Origin: Prevotella sp. UBA2456
GTDB lineage: Bacteria > Bacteroidota > Bacteroidia > Bacteroidales > Bacteroidaceae
Reading direction: 5' to 3'
Assembly: GCA_002342415.1 (NCBI GenBank)
Contig: DDPY01000015.1
Coordinates: 1 to 64,000, forward strand
Length of the DNA stretch: 64,000 nucleotides
Shown: piece by piece, positions 41,242 through 50,571 of the stretch
How positions within the stretch are numbered: the first letter of the stretch is position 1
Layout of the letters: each line of letters begins with the position of its first letter
The notes under the pieces: generated by a model
What the model saw: only the letters and a program-made list of their open reading frames with translations
Told to the model about the DNA's origin: nothing
The model's database searches: none
Made by a program: the position numbers and the translations under genes

Positions 41242-43920
41242 TTATCGGCGGCTGCGCTGAATCATGGTGTGGAGCTTGCTGTTGAACTTGGTGGCGGCAA
41301 GGAGTTCCTCGATGGTGAGGTGCATACGATACTGCCAGCGGTTGTAAGGGTCGCTGGGCGTATTGATGCGCTCGTCCTGAGGATTCTTGCGACGCAGCTC
41401 CATATCCATCGACAGCCAGTCTTGCAACGACAGCAAGCAGAGCATAGAGGGACAGTAGAGATGACGGGCAATGATTTCCTCGGCAAGATGGGCCGGCAAC
41501 TGCTCGGGAGCCCTACCCTCCTTCTGCAACATGGTGACATAGAAGCGCTGACGGCGCTCAGGATTCTCCTGCCACCAGAGCCGCAAGGGCGACATGTCGT
41601 GGGTGGAGACGGTACAGACGGAGCGGATGGGGTTGGCATCGAGATGGGCGAACTCGAACCCCTGCTGCTTGGGCATCTGTTGGATTTCAAGCGTGAGGAT
41701 GCGCAGCTGGTCGAGCACGGGTTCCACACAGTCGGGCAGCATGCCCAAATCTTCGGCACAGACGAGCATACGACAGTCGGCAAGCACCTCGGGGAGCCTC
41801 CGTAATGCCTGCTGTCCCCAATAGAAATTGTGGCGCTGATAGTAGTAGTTGTTGTAGAGCCGCAGAAAGGCATCTTTCTCCTCAGCCGAGAGCGCTTCGA
41901 AGATGGGTTCTGTGGTGACGCCGATACGGGGATGATACATATCGGCCTCGTGGGGATCCTCGACAAAGAGCACATCGCTGAGCAGCTGCATCAGGCCGTC
42001 GCGTATCCACAGGCTGTTCTCATCGCGACGCTCGGCAAAGAGGGTGTCCACCTTGCGCTGAGTGTCGTAGTCGGGCTGGAGATCGTAGAGCCCATAGGCC
42101 TTGCGAACAAGGAAGTTTTCGCGCACATACTGGGCATGGATGCCAAAGAGCCGCTCGACCAGACGGTCGTTGATGAAGGGTCGCGTGAAGAGCTCCTTGC
42201 GGAAGGGCAGCCCGAAATACTCAATCTCGGAGACGGTGAGCGGCAAGGCGGGCGAGAAGTGTCCTAACACGCCAGAGACGGCCTCGGCAGGAATCTCCCA
42301 GATGCGGAAGAATCCCAGCACATGGTCGATGCGGAAGGCATCGAAATACTGTTGCATGTGTTGGAGTCGGCAACGGAACCAGTCGACGAGCGAGGGCTGG
42401 TACTCCGTAGCGTCGCGCTTGCTCTCGGGTTCTGCTGTCCAGTTGTAGGTGGGGAATCCCCAGTTTTGTCCCTGGCGCGAGAAAGTATCGGGCGGTGCTC
42501 CTGTCTGTGAGTCGAGATGGAAGAGTTGCGGATGCTGACTGGTCTCGGCACTGTCGCGATTGACTCCTATGGGCAGGTCGCCCTTCAGCACAACCCCCTT
42601 GGAACGGGCATAGTCGGCAGCGGCCATCAGCTGGACATGGAGCAGGTATTGGACGTAGTAGATGTAGTTGAGAGTTGACAGTTGAGAGGTGACAGTTGAC
42701 AGTTGAGAGGTGACAGTTGAGAGGTGAGCACACAGCCACTGGGCATAGGGCTTGAGCCAGAATTCGTTGGCTGCGATGAATGCCTGACACTCCTGCGAGG
42801 CCAGCACACGCTCGCCCTGCTCGGCAAAGAGCTCGCGCAGATATTCGTCCTTGACGCGTCCCACAGCCTCGTAGTCGCTATAGGGCAAGGCATTGAGCTC
42901 CTGCCGGCGACGCTCGTACTGCATCATGCGCTGACGCGAGCGCAGGGTGCCGGCAGCTTCGAGGTCGACATAATGGGGATGCAGGGCAAAGGCGCTGACG
43001 ATATTATAAGGATAGGAGTCGTGCCAGCGGCCATCGGTGGTGGTATCGTTGACGGGAAGGGTCTGGATGAACGACATGCCCGTCTGGACAGCCCAGTCGA
43101 CCATGCGGCGCAAATCGCCAAAGTCGCCGACTCCATAGCTGTGCTCGCTGCGCAACGAGAACACGGGAATGACCACGCCGGCAGCGCGCCAAGGCTCCTC
43201 GCAGAGACGCAGATGACCGCCGTGCAGCACCAGCACCTGCCCGTCGACACACTCGACGGGCACAGAGCGATTGTCGCCCTCTTCCCACGCCAGCAGTTCA
43301 TGGCTCTGGGTGTCGACCACCACAAACTTGTATTCTACGGGCATCATCCACCCCTGGGCATTGACCGAGAGCATCCATTCGTGCATGCCGGCATAGTCCA
43401 TCTTCAGATAGCGGCTGGTGCTCCACGAGCCGATGGCAGGATGGGAGCCACAGACGGCTACACACTGACCGGGCTTGAGCTGGGGAGCCGACACACGGAA
43501 GACGATAGTTCGGCGGAACAAAGGCAGGCGGAGCGCCTCGACCTGCTCGTCGCGCGCTCCATGCACGGTGGTGAGATAGGCGTTGGAATAGAGATGGAGC
43601 GGCAGGGGACGGTCGCGCCACTTGTCGGGGAAGAAATAATCCTTGGAGGCATCGAAATGATAGATGCGGGGCACCATGTCCCACTCGCGGCGGAGCACCT
43701 GCTCGTCGGCATTCTCGACCTGATAGCGATAGACAATATGCGACAGCGGATGCTGGCGGCTCATCAGGGCTGCCGTCTCCAGTGTCCACCACTCGCCATC
43801 CTCGGTCTGCATCAGCAGATTCTGATGGCGCACGGTGCCGTCCTGACTGTGGAAATGGATGCTGACATGCAGACTTTCGCCCCATGCAGTATGATAATGT
43901 ATAGTGAATTTCAGTTTCAT
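41242..43920 (-). CDS. malQ: 4-alpha-glucanotransferase with two N-terminal starch-binding modules
   Basis: An 892-residue GH77 amylomaltase transferring alpha-1,4-glucan segments between maltodextrins. Two CBM20-like modules occupy residues ~1-110 and ~125-235 (second: CVAVCGSHPAIGSWSTSRYL). GH77 follows with SLRSEHSYGVGDFGDLRRMV, DLPIGVNRDSAETSQHP, FDAFRIDHVLGFFRIWEIP (nucleophile Asp), CAEDLGMLPDCVEPVL (acid/base Glu) and VSTHDMSPLRLWW. The architecture resembles plant DPE2-type enzymes. Residues ~397-418 (HLSTVTSQLSTVTSQLSTLN) are encoded by nine heptamers and look inserted. Convergent with the preceding gene, divergent from mltG. Confidence 0.93.
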   Translation of the reverse strand: MKLKFTIHYHTAWGESLHVSIHFHSQDGTVRHQNLLMQTEDGEWWTLETAALMSRQHPLSHIVYRYQVENADEQVLRREWDMVPRIYHFDASKDYFFPDKWRDRPLPLHLYSNAYLTTVHGARDEQVEALRLPLFRRTIVFRVSAPQLKPGQCVAVCGSHPAIGSWSTSRYLKMDYAGMHEWMLSVNAQGWMMPVEYKFVVVDTQSHELLAWEEGDNRSVPVECVDGQVLVLHGGHLRLCEEPWRAAGVVIPVFSLRSEHSYGVGDFGDLRRMVDWAVQTGMSFIQTLPVNDTTTDGRWHDSYPYNIVSAFALHPHYVDLEAAGTLRSRQRMMQYERRRQELNALPYSDYEAVGRVKDEYLRELFAEQGERVLASQECQAFIAANEFWLKPYAQWLCAHLSTVTSQLSTVTSQLSTLNYIYYVQYLLHVQLMAAADYARSKGVVLKGDLPIGVNRDSAETSQHPQLFHLDSQTGAPPDTFSRQGQNWGFPTYNWTAEPESKRDATEYQPSLVDWFRCRLQHMQQYFDAFRIDHVLGFFRIWEIPAEAVSGVLGHFSPALPLTVSEIEYFGLPFRKELFTRPFINDRLVERLFGIHAQYVRENFLVRKAYGLYDLQPDYDTQRKVDTLFAERRDENSLWIRDGLMQLLSDVLFVEDPHEADMYHPRIGVTTEPIFEALSAEEKDAFLRLYNNYYYQRHNFYWGQQALRRLPEVLADCRMLVCAEDLGMLPDCVEPVLDQLRILTLEIQQMPKQQGFEFAHLDANPIRSVCTVSTHDMSPLRLWWQENPERRQRFYVTMLQKEGRAPEQLPAHLAEEIIARHLYCPSMLCLLSLQDWLSMDMELRRKNPQDERINTPSDPYNRWQYRMHLTIEELLAATKFNSKLHTMIQRSRR
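42667..42729 (-). repeat. Nine-unit heptamer array inside malQ
   Basis: On the plus strand AGTTGAG, AGTTGAC and AGGTGAC units alternate for nine copies (63 bp, 21 codons), keeping the frame. They encode the low-complexity loop near residue 400. Confidence 0.88.
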
Positions 43921-43940
43921 GTCTTTTGCAATAATTTCTG

Positions 43941-43948
43941 CAAAGGTA
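43941..43948 (-). promoter_or_regulatory. -7 element of malQ
   Basis: TACCTTTG on the minus strand, about 20 bp before the malQ ATG. Confidence 0.6.
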
Positions 43949-43954
43949 CGAAAA

Positions 43955-43985
43955 AGTTTAGAGTTTAGCATTTAAAGTTTAGAGA
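43955..43985 (+). repeat. Heptamer array (AGTTTAG units) between malQ and mltG
   Basis: AGTTTAG, AGTTTAG, CATTTAA, AGTTTAG, then AGAATTT: four to five 7-bp units just upstream of the malQ promoter. Confidence 0.7.
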
Positions 43986-43991
43986 ATTTTG

Positions 43992-44083
43992 TACCTTTGC
44001 CCTCAAAAGAGGGCGAAGATTCTCACGCTCGACAAAAAAAAGAAAGATTTTCTTTGTTTTGTTCTCGCTTAATCGTACCTTTG
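43992..44083 (+). promoter_or_regulatory. Two promoter elements upstream of mltG
   Basis: TACCTTTG occurs at 43992-43999, followed at once by a CCCTC/GAGGG hairpin (44000-44013). It recurs at 44076-44083 with TTTG (44053-44056) 19 bp upstream. The second gives a leader of only a few bases before the mltG ATG. Confidence 0.6.
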
Positions 44084-44093
44084 CAGGCGAATT

Positions 44094-45130
44094 ATGGAAA
44101 AAGAGATAAAAAAATTCAACTCGCGCATATATTTGTATATCGCAGCGGCTGGCGTAGCGTTTATCATCGCGCTGGTGGCATACTTCATCTTCAGCCCCCT
44201 GTCGCAGGCGGAAGAGGTGCACTACATCTATATTGATGCCGACGACACACAAGACTCGGTATTTGCCAAACTGCAGCCCGTAGCCAGCACACCGGCCCTG
44301 ACGGGGCTGATGAATATTGCCCGACACTCGGACTATGACAAGCATATCCGCACCGGACGCTATGCCATCAACCCGGGTGAAGGTGCCTTCACCCTCTTCA
44401 GACGACTGAAGAACGGCATGCAGACCGCTATGCGGCTCACCCTGCCAGAGACACGTACCATGGACCGGCTGGCTGCTGTGCTGGGAGAGAAGCTGATGCT
44501 GGACTCTGCCGCCATCGCCGAGGCCCTGCTGAGTCAGGAGACCTGCCAGCACTACGGCTACGACACGGCTACCATTGCCGCGATGTTTGTGCCCAACACC
44601 TACGAGGTCTATTGGGACACCAGTCTGGACAGTTTCCTGAAGCGTATGCAGAAGGAGCACGACCGATTCTGGGAGGGCGAACGACAGCAGAAGGCTGCCG
44701 AACGGCAGCTGACACCCGTCGAGGTGTGCACGCTGGCGAGCATCGTAGACGAGGAGACTGCCAACAATGCCGAGAAGCCGATGATAGCCGGTATGTATCT
44801 GAACCGACTGGAGCAGCACATGCCCCTGCAGGCCGACCCCACCATCAAGTTTGCCCTGAAGCAGTTTGAGTTGAAACGCATCTGGCAGAAACTGCTCCAG
44901 ACGGAGTCGCCCTATAATACCTATAAATATGAGGGGCTGCCCCCCGGTCCTATCAAGATAGCCTCGATAAAAGGTATCGACGCTGTACTGAACGCTGTGG
45001 AGCACGACTATCTATACATGTGTGCCAAAGAGGACTTCTCGGGCACCCACAACTTTGCCGCCACCTATAAGGAGCATCTGCAGAACGCAGCCAAATATAC
45101 CAAGGCGCTGAATGAGAAAGGAATTAAGTA

Positions 45131-45131
<1 letters not shown>
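44094..45131 (+). CDS. mltG: Endolytic peptidoglycan transglycosylase MltG
   Basis: A 345-residue inner-membrane lytic transglycosylase that cuts nascent glycan strands. An N-terminal helix anchors it (residues ~13-36). A LysM-like segment follows (HSDYDKHIRTGRYAINPGEG), then the YceG domain with the catalytic Glu in CTLASIVDEETANNAEKPMI, followed by GMYLNRLEQHMPLQADPTI and YNTYKYEGLPPGPI. The ATG at 44094 is 10 bp after a -7 element. A heptamer array follows its stop codon. Confidence 0.93.
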
Positions 45132-45169
<38 letters not shown>

Positions 45170-45187
45170 AAAAAAACAATAAGATAT

Positions 45188-46921
45188 ATGGAAGAAAAGA
45201 CAATGAATCAGAATGAGGAAAAGAAGAGCCTCAGTTTCGTAGAACAGTTTGTGAAGGAAGACCTGGAAGCAGGCAAGAACGGTGGACGCATACAGACGCG
45301 ATTCCCACCCGAGCCTAACGGCTACATACACATCGGACACGCCAAGGCCATCTGCATGGACTTCGGTGTGGCAGAGGAGTTTGGCGGCGTGTGCAACCTG
45401 CGCTTCGACGACACCAACCCCACCAAGGAAAATACCGAATATGTGGAGAACATCATGAGCGACATCAGGTGGCTGGGATTCCACTGGGAGAATGTCTACT
45501 ATGCCTCCGACTACTTTGAGAAGCTGTGGGACTTTGCCTGCTGGCTCATCGGAAAAGGACTGGCCTACGTGGACGAGCAGACCTCGGAGCAGATTGCCGA
45601 GCAGAAGGGTACACCCACACAGCCCGGCCGCCCCAGCCCCTATCGCGACCGACCGATAGAGGAGAACATGCGTCTCTTCAAGCAGATGAACACCCCCGAG
45701 GCCGTAGAGGGCTCGATGGTGCTGCGCGCCAAGCTCGACATGGCCAATCCGAACATGCACTTCCGCGACCCCATCATCTACCGTATCATCCAGATACCCC
45801 ACCACCGCACAGGCACGAAGTGGCACTGCTACCCGATGTACGACTTTGCCCACGGACAGTCGGACTACTTCGAGGGTGTCACCCACTCCATCTGTACGCT
45901 GGAGTTTGTGCCTCACCGTCCGTTGTACGACAAGTTTGTCGACCTGTTGCGTGAGTATATGGCTGAGCAGAAGGACACGAAGGACTTCAATCCCGCCATC
46001 CTCAGTGCCTATGACGGCACACGCCAGATAGAGTTCAATCGCCTGAACCTGACCTACACCGTGATGTCGAAGCGCAAGCTGAAGGCGCTGGTGGACGAGC
46101 ATCTGGTGAGCGGCTGGGACGACCCACGTATGCCCACCGTATGCGGCATGCGCCGTCGCGGATACTCGGCACAGAGCATCCGCAACTTCATCGACTCTAT
46201 TGGCTATACCAAGTTTGATGCCCTGAACGACTATGCCCTGCTGGAGGCTGCCGTACGCGACGATCTGAACAAGAAGGCTTGTCGTGTCAGTGCAGTTTTG
46301 GACCCCATAAAACTGGTCATCACCAACTATCCCGAAGGAAAGTATGAGGAGATGGAGGCAGTGAACAATCCTGAGAACGAGGCCGACGGAACACATGCCA
46401 TCACCTTCGGACGCGAGCTGTGGATAGAGCGTAGCGACTTTCAGGAGGTGGCTGAAAAAAAATTCCAGCGTCTGGCACCCGGCAAGGAGGTGAGACTGAA
46501 GAATGCCTACATCATCAAATGCGACGAGGAGCACCCCTGCGACAAGGATGCTGAAGGCAACGTTACCACCATCTATGCCACCTACGACCCAGAGACACGC
46601 AGCGGTATGCCCGGTGCCGACCGCAAGATTAAGGGCAAGACACTGCACTGGCTCTGCTGTCAGCACGCTGTGCCCGCCGAAGTCCGCCTGTACGACCGCC
46701 TGTTCAGCATCGAAAATCCCGGTGCCGACGAGCGCGACTTCCGCGAACTGCTGAATCCCAGCTCACTGAAGGTGCTCAAGAACTGCTATGTCGAGGAGTA
46801 TCTGAAAGAGAAGAAGGCTGGCGACTTCCTGCAGTTCCAGCGCATAGGCTACTTTACACCCGACTTGGACTCGACTGCCGAGCATCTGGTGTTTAACAAG
46901 ACGGTAGGTCTGAAAGTATAA
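45188..46921 (+). CDS. glnS: Glutaminyl-tRNA synthetase
   Basis: A 577-residue class I aminoacyl-tRNA synthetase charging tRNA-Gln. The HIGH site is PPEPNGYIHIGHAKAICMD, the KMSKS site is the variant TVMSKRKLKALV. FDDTNPTKE and the C-terminal anticodon-binding barrels (DYALLEAAVRDDLNKKACR onward; HWLCCQHAVPAEVRLYDRL) are complete. The start at 45188 is preferred because the upstream in-frame start lies in the heptamer array. TPR gene follows 4 bp after the stop. Confidence 0.95.
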   Translation: MEEKTMNQNEEKKSLSFVEQFVKEDLEAGKNGGRIQTRFPPEPNGYIHIGHAKAICMDFGVAEEFGGVCNLRFDDTNPTKENTEYVENIMSDIRWLGFHWENVYYASDYFEKLWDFACWLIGKGLAYVDEQTSEQIAEQKGTPTQPGRPSPYRDRPIEENMRLFKQMNTPEAVEGSMVLRAKLDMANPNMHFRDPIIYRIIQIPHHRTGTKWHCYPMYDFAHGQSDYFEGVTHSICTLEFVPHRPLYDKFVDLLREYMAEQKDTKDFNPAILSAYDGTRQIEFNRLNLTYTVMSKRKLKALVDEHLVSGWDDPRMPTVCGMRRRGYSAQSIRNFIDSIGYTKFDALNDYALLEAAVRDDLNKKACRVSAVLDPIKLVITNYPEGKYEEMEAVNNPENEADGTHAITFGRELWIERSDFQEVAEKKFQRLAPGKEVRLKNAYIIKCDEEHPCDKDAEGNVTTIYATYDPETRSGMPGADRKIKGKTLHWLCCQHAVPAEVRLYDRLFSIENPGADERDFRELLNPSSLKVLKNCYVEEYLKEKKAGDFLQFQRIGYFTPDLDSTAEHLVFNKTVGLKV

Positions 46922-46925
46922 GATA

Positions 46926-48368
46926 ATGACTTTCAACGAGCGATACTTTCAAAGCAAAGAGTTTCAGGAACTGCTTCGCAACTACGAATCGTCCACCGCA
47001 TCGGGAGGCTCGCTGTTTCTCGATGTGGACGATCTTGTGGACATTGCAGACTACTACAACTACATCGGAGAGGGAGACAAGGCTTTAGAACTGGTAGAAC
47101 AAGGACTGGAGCTCTATCCCAACGATGTGCTGCTCAATGTGTTCATGGCACGCAAGGCACTACTCGACAGCGACTATGAACAGGCCAAGCATTTTGCTGA
47201 CACGATTGATGACAAAGAATCGCCGGACTACCACTATCTGGTAGCGGAAATCATGATTGCCCAAGGCCACACGGAGGAAGCCGACGAGTATCTGAGGCCA
47301 CTCTTCGTAAAGACCCCTGCCGACGAAGTCAAAGAATTCGTCAAGGACGTGGGCAACCTTTTTCTCGACTACGCCGTCTTCGACAAGGCTTATGAGTGGA
47401 TGATGCGGATAGCCGATGACAATAGTGATGACTTCAAGGAACTGATGGGCAGAGCACTGATAGGTGTAGGAAGGTATCAGGAGGCAGAACAGCTCTTCAA
47501 CGAGCTGCTGGACCGCTATCCCTATTCCCAGGCCTATTGGGCTGCGCTGGCTTCGGCACAATATATGAGCGAAGACTTCGAATCGGCCATTACCAGTAGT
47601 GAATTTGCACTCGCCATTGACCCTAAGCACCTGGCAAGTCTCAGCTACAAGGCCAATTCGCTGATGAAGATGGGAAACGACGAAGAGGCGCTACGCTTCT
47701 TCAAACGGTTTGAGGACATCTCGCCCGACGACCCGTCAAACCTGCTTAACATGGGGGTCTGCCTGATGAACCTGAGACGCTATGAAGAAGCGCTGGACAA
47801 ACTGCAAGAGGCTTTAGACAATATTGACGAGACGATAGAGGAAGACAGGGAGGCCATACTCCCCATCTTTCAGGAGATGATCTTCTGCCATTGCCTCAAC
47901 CACAATACCGACAAGGCTCTTGAACTGCTGGACAAAGCCGGCGAAAAGCATTGCAACCCGTTAGACCTGCTGATACTGAGAGGGCATGTGTACTTGCAGA
48001 GAGGAGAGTTGGAAGAGGCTCAGAATGTATTTGTCCAGGCTATCGAACTGGCCAATGCCGCCCCTTCTATTTACTTGCGCATTGCCACCTCGCTCTATGA
48101 CAACCGCTATGTCCAAGCCAGCTACATGCTTCTGAAGAAATTCATGAATTATGATGAGCAAAGCCTTACTGAGGGTTATTCCTATATGGCACTCTTCTGC
48201 TGGGACCTGAAATTGTGGAACGAGTTTGCCATCTACCTGCACAAAGCCATGAAATTCAATAAAAAAGAAGATATAAGGCTGGTGTTGTCATGTCTGGTTC
48301 CCGAAGAGCTGCCTGTAGAGGAATACGAGACCTACCTGATGGAGCAAATAAAGAATATGAAGCATTAG
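46926..48368 (+). CDS. Tetratricopeptide-repeat protein
   Basis: A 480-residue cytosolic-looking protein made largely of TPR-type helix pairs (DYYNYIGEGDKALELVEQGLELYPND; AYWAALASAQYMSEDFESAI; GVCLMNLRRYEEALDKLQEAL; RGHVYLQRGELEEAQNVFVQA). It has no signal peptide and no enzyme domain. TPR arrays bind partner proteins; the partner is unknown. It starts four bases after glnS and ends 17 bp before the DedA gene, so all three may be one transcript. Confidence 0.88.
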   Translation: MTFNERYFQSKEFQELLRNYESSTASGGSLFLDVDDLVDIADYYNYIGEGDKALELVEQGLELYPNDVLLNVFMARKALLDSDYEQAKHFADTIDDKESPDYHYLVAEIMIAQGHTEEADEYLRPLFVKTPADEVKEFVKDVGNLFLDYAVFDKAYEWMMRIADDNSDDFKELMGRALIGVGRYQEAEQLFNELLDRYPYSQAYWAALASAQYMSEDFESAITSSEFALAIDPKHLASLSYKANSLMKMGNDEEALRFFKRFEDISPDDPSNLLNMGVCLMNLRRYEEALDKLQEALDNIDETIEEDREAILPIFQEMIFCHCLNHNTDKALELLDKAGEKHCNPLDLLILRGHVYLQRGELEEAQNVFVQAIELANAAPSIYLRIATSLYDNRYVQASYMLLKKFMNYDEQSLTEGYSYMALFCWDLKLWNEFAIYLHKAMKFNKKEDIRLVLSCLVPEELPVEEYETYLMEQIKNMKH

Positions 48369-48385
48369 AACTAGAATAAAAGGAA

Positions 48386-49009
48386 ATGAATCTCATCACC
48401 TCCCTCCTGTCCAATCTTAACTATGGCACCATCTTCTTTCTGATGATGCTTGAAAGCACAGTAGTACCCGTGCCTTCAGAGTTTGTGGTCACCCCGGCAG
48501 CCTACCATGCAGCCAGCGGACAACTCAATGTATGGCTCGTCATCCTGTTCTCCACCGTCGGAGCTGATATCGGAGCATCCATCAACTATTTCGTTGCCCT
48601 CTATGTAGGACGCCCTGTCATCTACCGCTTTGCCAACAGCCGCTGGGGGCACATGTGTCTGCTGAACCAAGAGAAGGTGGAGAAATCGGAACGCTACTTC
48701 GACGAGCACGGCATTGCCGCAACACTTACAGGCCGACTGATTCCCGGCATCCGGCATCTGATAAGCATCCCTGCTGGACTGGCTCGCATGAACTATGGGA
48801 AGTTTCTGCTCTACACTACGCTTGGCGCTGGGGCGTGGCACAGCATCCTCGCCGCCCTGGGATGGTATCTGCACGCCATCGTACCCGAGGAACAACTCAA
48901 CGACAAGATATCGGAATATGCCGAGTATATCAAGATTGCCATCCTTGCCTTGGTAGTGTTGGCTATCGCCTATTTCGCAATCAAACACTATGCGAAGAGG
49001 AAGGAATAA
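48386..49009 (+). CDS. DedA-family membrane protein
   Basis: A 207-residue membrane protein of the DedA (SNARE-associated) family, implicated in lipid recycling across the inner membrane and envelope homeostasis. Family features are the re-entrant motif MMLESTVVPVPSEFVVTPA, GADIGASINYFVALYVGRP, and the second, FTRF-like RLIPGIRHLISIPAGLARM, with the two conserved Arg. Four to five helices are predicted, and a final basic tail (KHYAKRKE). A strong terminator (49032-49065) closes the unit. Confidence 0.9.
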   Translation: MNLITSLLSNLNYGTIFFLMMLESTVVPVPSEFVVTPAAYHAASGQLNVWLVILFSTVGADIGASINYFVALYVGRPVIYRFANSRWGHMCLLNQEKVEKSERYFDEHGIAATLTGRLIPGIRHLISIPAGLARMNYGKFLLYTTLGAGAWHSILAALGWYLHAIVPEEQLNDKISEYAEYIKIAILALVVLAIAYFAIKHYAKRKE

Positions 49010-49031
49010 GGCATCACGTTAAAAAACCCTT

Positions 49032-49065
49032 AAATCGGCAAATCTTATCGAAGATTTGCCGATTT
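49032..49065 (+). terminator. Strong intrinsic terminator
   Basis: AAATCGGCAAATCTT (49032-49046) and AAGATTTGCCGATTT (49051-49065), a 15-bp perfect stem with a 4-base loop, followed by ATTTC, ends the glnS-TPR-DedA unit. Confidence 0.88.
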
Positions 49066-49122
49066 ATTTCTACTAACAGGCAGAAAACATCCAACTTATT
49101 TTCTTTTTTCGTCGGCATTTTC

Positions 49123-49130
49123 TACCTTTG
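49123..49130 (+). promoter_or_regulatory. -7 element of efflux operon
   Basis: TACCTTTG, about 70 bp before the tolC-like ATG. The -33 region is T-rich without a clean TTTG. Confidence 0.55.
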
Positions 49131-49199
49131 CATCGACAAATTGCAACAAAACAGGCGTATTCTGCGTCTGACAAAGTGAATAATAATAAATTAAGGTAT

Positions 49200-50531
49200 A
49201 TGAAGAAAGCTATTCTTTTTCTGACAACGATGATGAGTCTCACAGCCAACGCTCAACAGAAATGGACGTTGGAAGACTGTATCAACTATGCTATTGAGAA
49301 CAACATCTCGCTGAAGCAGTCGAAGCTAAAGAAACAGACTGCTACAGAAACTCTTAAACAGTCGAAGGCACAATTGCTGCCCTCGCTGAGTGCTTCGACC
49401 TCACAAGGTGTGGGATACCGTCCTTGGACCAACAGCGGTTCGATAACGGTGACTAACGGCCAGGTGGACACCAAAGTGGAGAAGACCTACTACAACGGGT
49501 CGTATAACGTAAATGCCCAGTGGACCGTATGGAACGGTAATCAGAATCGCAATCAGGTGAAGTTGAACCGTGTAAGCGAGGAACAGGCAGAACTGGCTGC
49601 CCAGGAGACTGCCAACACCATTCAAGAGAAGATTGCCCAGCTGTATGTCCAGATACTCTATCAGACCGAGGCTATCGAGGTGAACCGCCAGAGTCTGGAA
49701 ACGAGCAAGAAGAACGAGGAGCGCGGCAAGACGATGATGGAAGTAGGCAAGATGTCGAAAGCTGACGTTGCTCAACTGACGGCTCAGCGCGCCACCGACG
49801 AATACAATCTGGTGTCGGCAGAATCGCAGTTAGCACAATACAAGTTGCAGCTGAAACAATTGCTGGAACTGACGACGGAAGACTTCGACGTGGCCATTCC
49901 CACCACCAGCGACGAGCAGGCGTTGGAAGAGATTCCCTCGATGAGCAGCGTCTATGAAGCCGCTCTATTGCAGCGTCCGGAGATCAAGAATGCCGAACTG
50001 GGATTGAAGTCGGGCGACCTGCAGCTGAAGATAGCCAAGGCCGGTTGGATGCCTACGCTGAACATGACGGGTGGAGTATCTACCAGCACCAACTCGCTAA
50101 CAGATAATGAATGGGGCACACAGATGAAGACAAACTTCAACTCACAAGTAGGAGCCACGATAAGCATTCCCATCTACGACCAGCGCAAGGCGCGTACGGC
50201 AGTCAACAAGGCACGTATCACCCAACTGGAAGCCCAGCTAGCATTACAGGAGAAGCAGAAAAAGGTCTATGCCGACATCGAGGGCTATTGGCTCAACGCA
50301 CAGACCAACCAGCAACAGTTCCGTTCGGCATTGCTGAATGTGGCAAGCGAACAGGCTTCCTACGACCTGCTGTCGGAGCAGTTCCAGTTAGGATTGAAGA
50401 ACATCGTAGAACTGATGACGGGTAAAGACAAGCTACTGAAGGCTCAGCAGAACAAGTTGCAGTCGAAGTACACCACCATTCTCAACCAACAGATGCTGAA
50501 GTTCTACAAAGGCGAAACGATGAAGATTTAG
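49200..50531 (+). CDS. TolC-family outer-membrane efflux protein
   Basis: A 443-residue outer-membrane channel component with a signal peptide (MKKAILFLTTMMSLTANAQ). Two OEP repeats are visible: WTLEDCINYAIENNISLKQS and long coiled helices, then VYEAALLQRPEIKNAELGLK, SIPIYDQRKARTAVNKARI and LLSEQFQLGLKNIVELMTGK. It forms the trimeric exit duct for the MacA/MacB-like pump encoded after it. The ATG at 49200 has AAGG upstream. It is separated from the adaptor gene by a short heptamer array. Confidence 0.92.
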   Translation: MKKAILFLTTMMSLTANAQQKWTLEDCINYAIENNISLKQSKLKKQTATETLKQSKAQLLPSLSASTSQGVGYRPWTNSGSITVTNGQVDTKVEKTYYNGSYNVNAQWTVWNGNQNRNQVKLNRVSEEQAELAAQETANTIQEKIAQLYVQILYQTEAIEVNRQSLETSKKNEERGKTMMEVGKMSKADVAQLTAQRATDEYNLVSAESQLAQYKLQLKQLLELTTEDFDVAIPTTSDEQALEEIPSMSSVYEAALLQRPEIKNAELGLKSGDLQLKIAKAGWMPTLNMTGGVSTSTNSLTDNEWGTQMKTNFNSQVGATISIPIYDQRKARTAVNKARITQLEAQLALQEKQKKVYADIEGYWLNAQTNQQQFRSALLNVASEQASYDLLSEQFQLGLKNIVELMTGKDKLLKAQQNKLQSKYTTILNQQMLKFYKGETMKI

Positions 50532-50552
50532 TTGACAGTTGACAGTTGAGAG
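50530..50552 (+). repeat. Short heptamer array between tolC-like and macA-like genes
   Basis: AGTTGAC, AGTTGAC, AGTTGAG: three units beginning at the last bases of the upstream stop codon. Confidence 0.8.
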
Positions 50553-50571
50553 ATCATAACATAGAAGAGAT

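Noticed and set aside
42724..43968. 414-codon rightward frame across malQ
   Set aside because: Complementary-strand shadow of GH77 coding sequence; low-complexity His/Gly/Leu composition.
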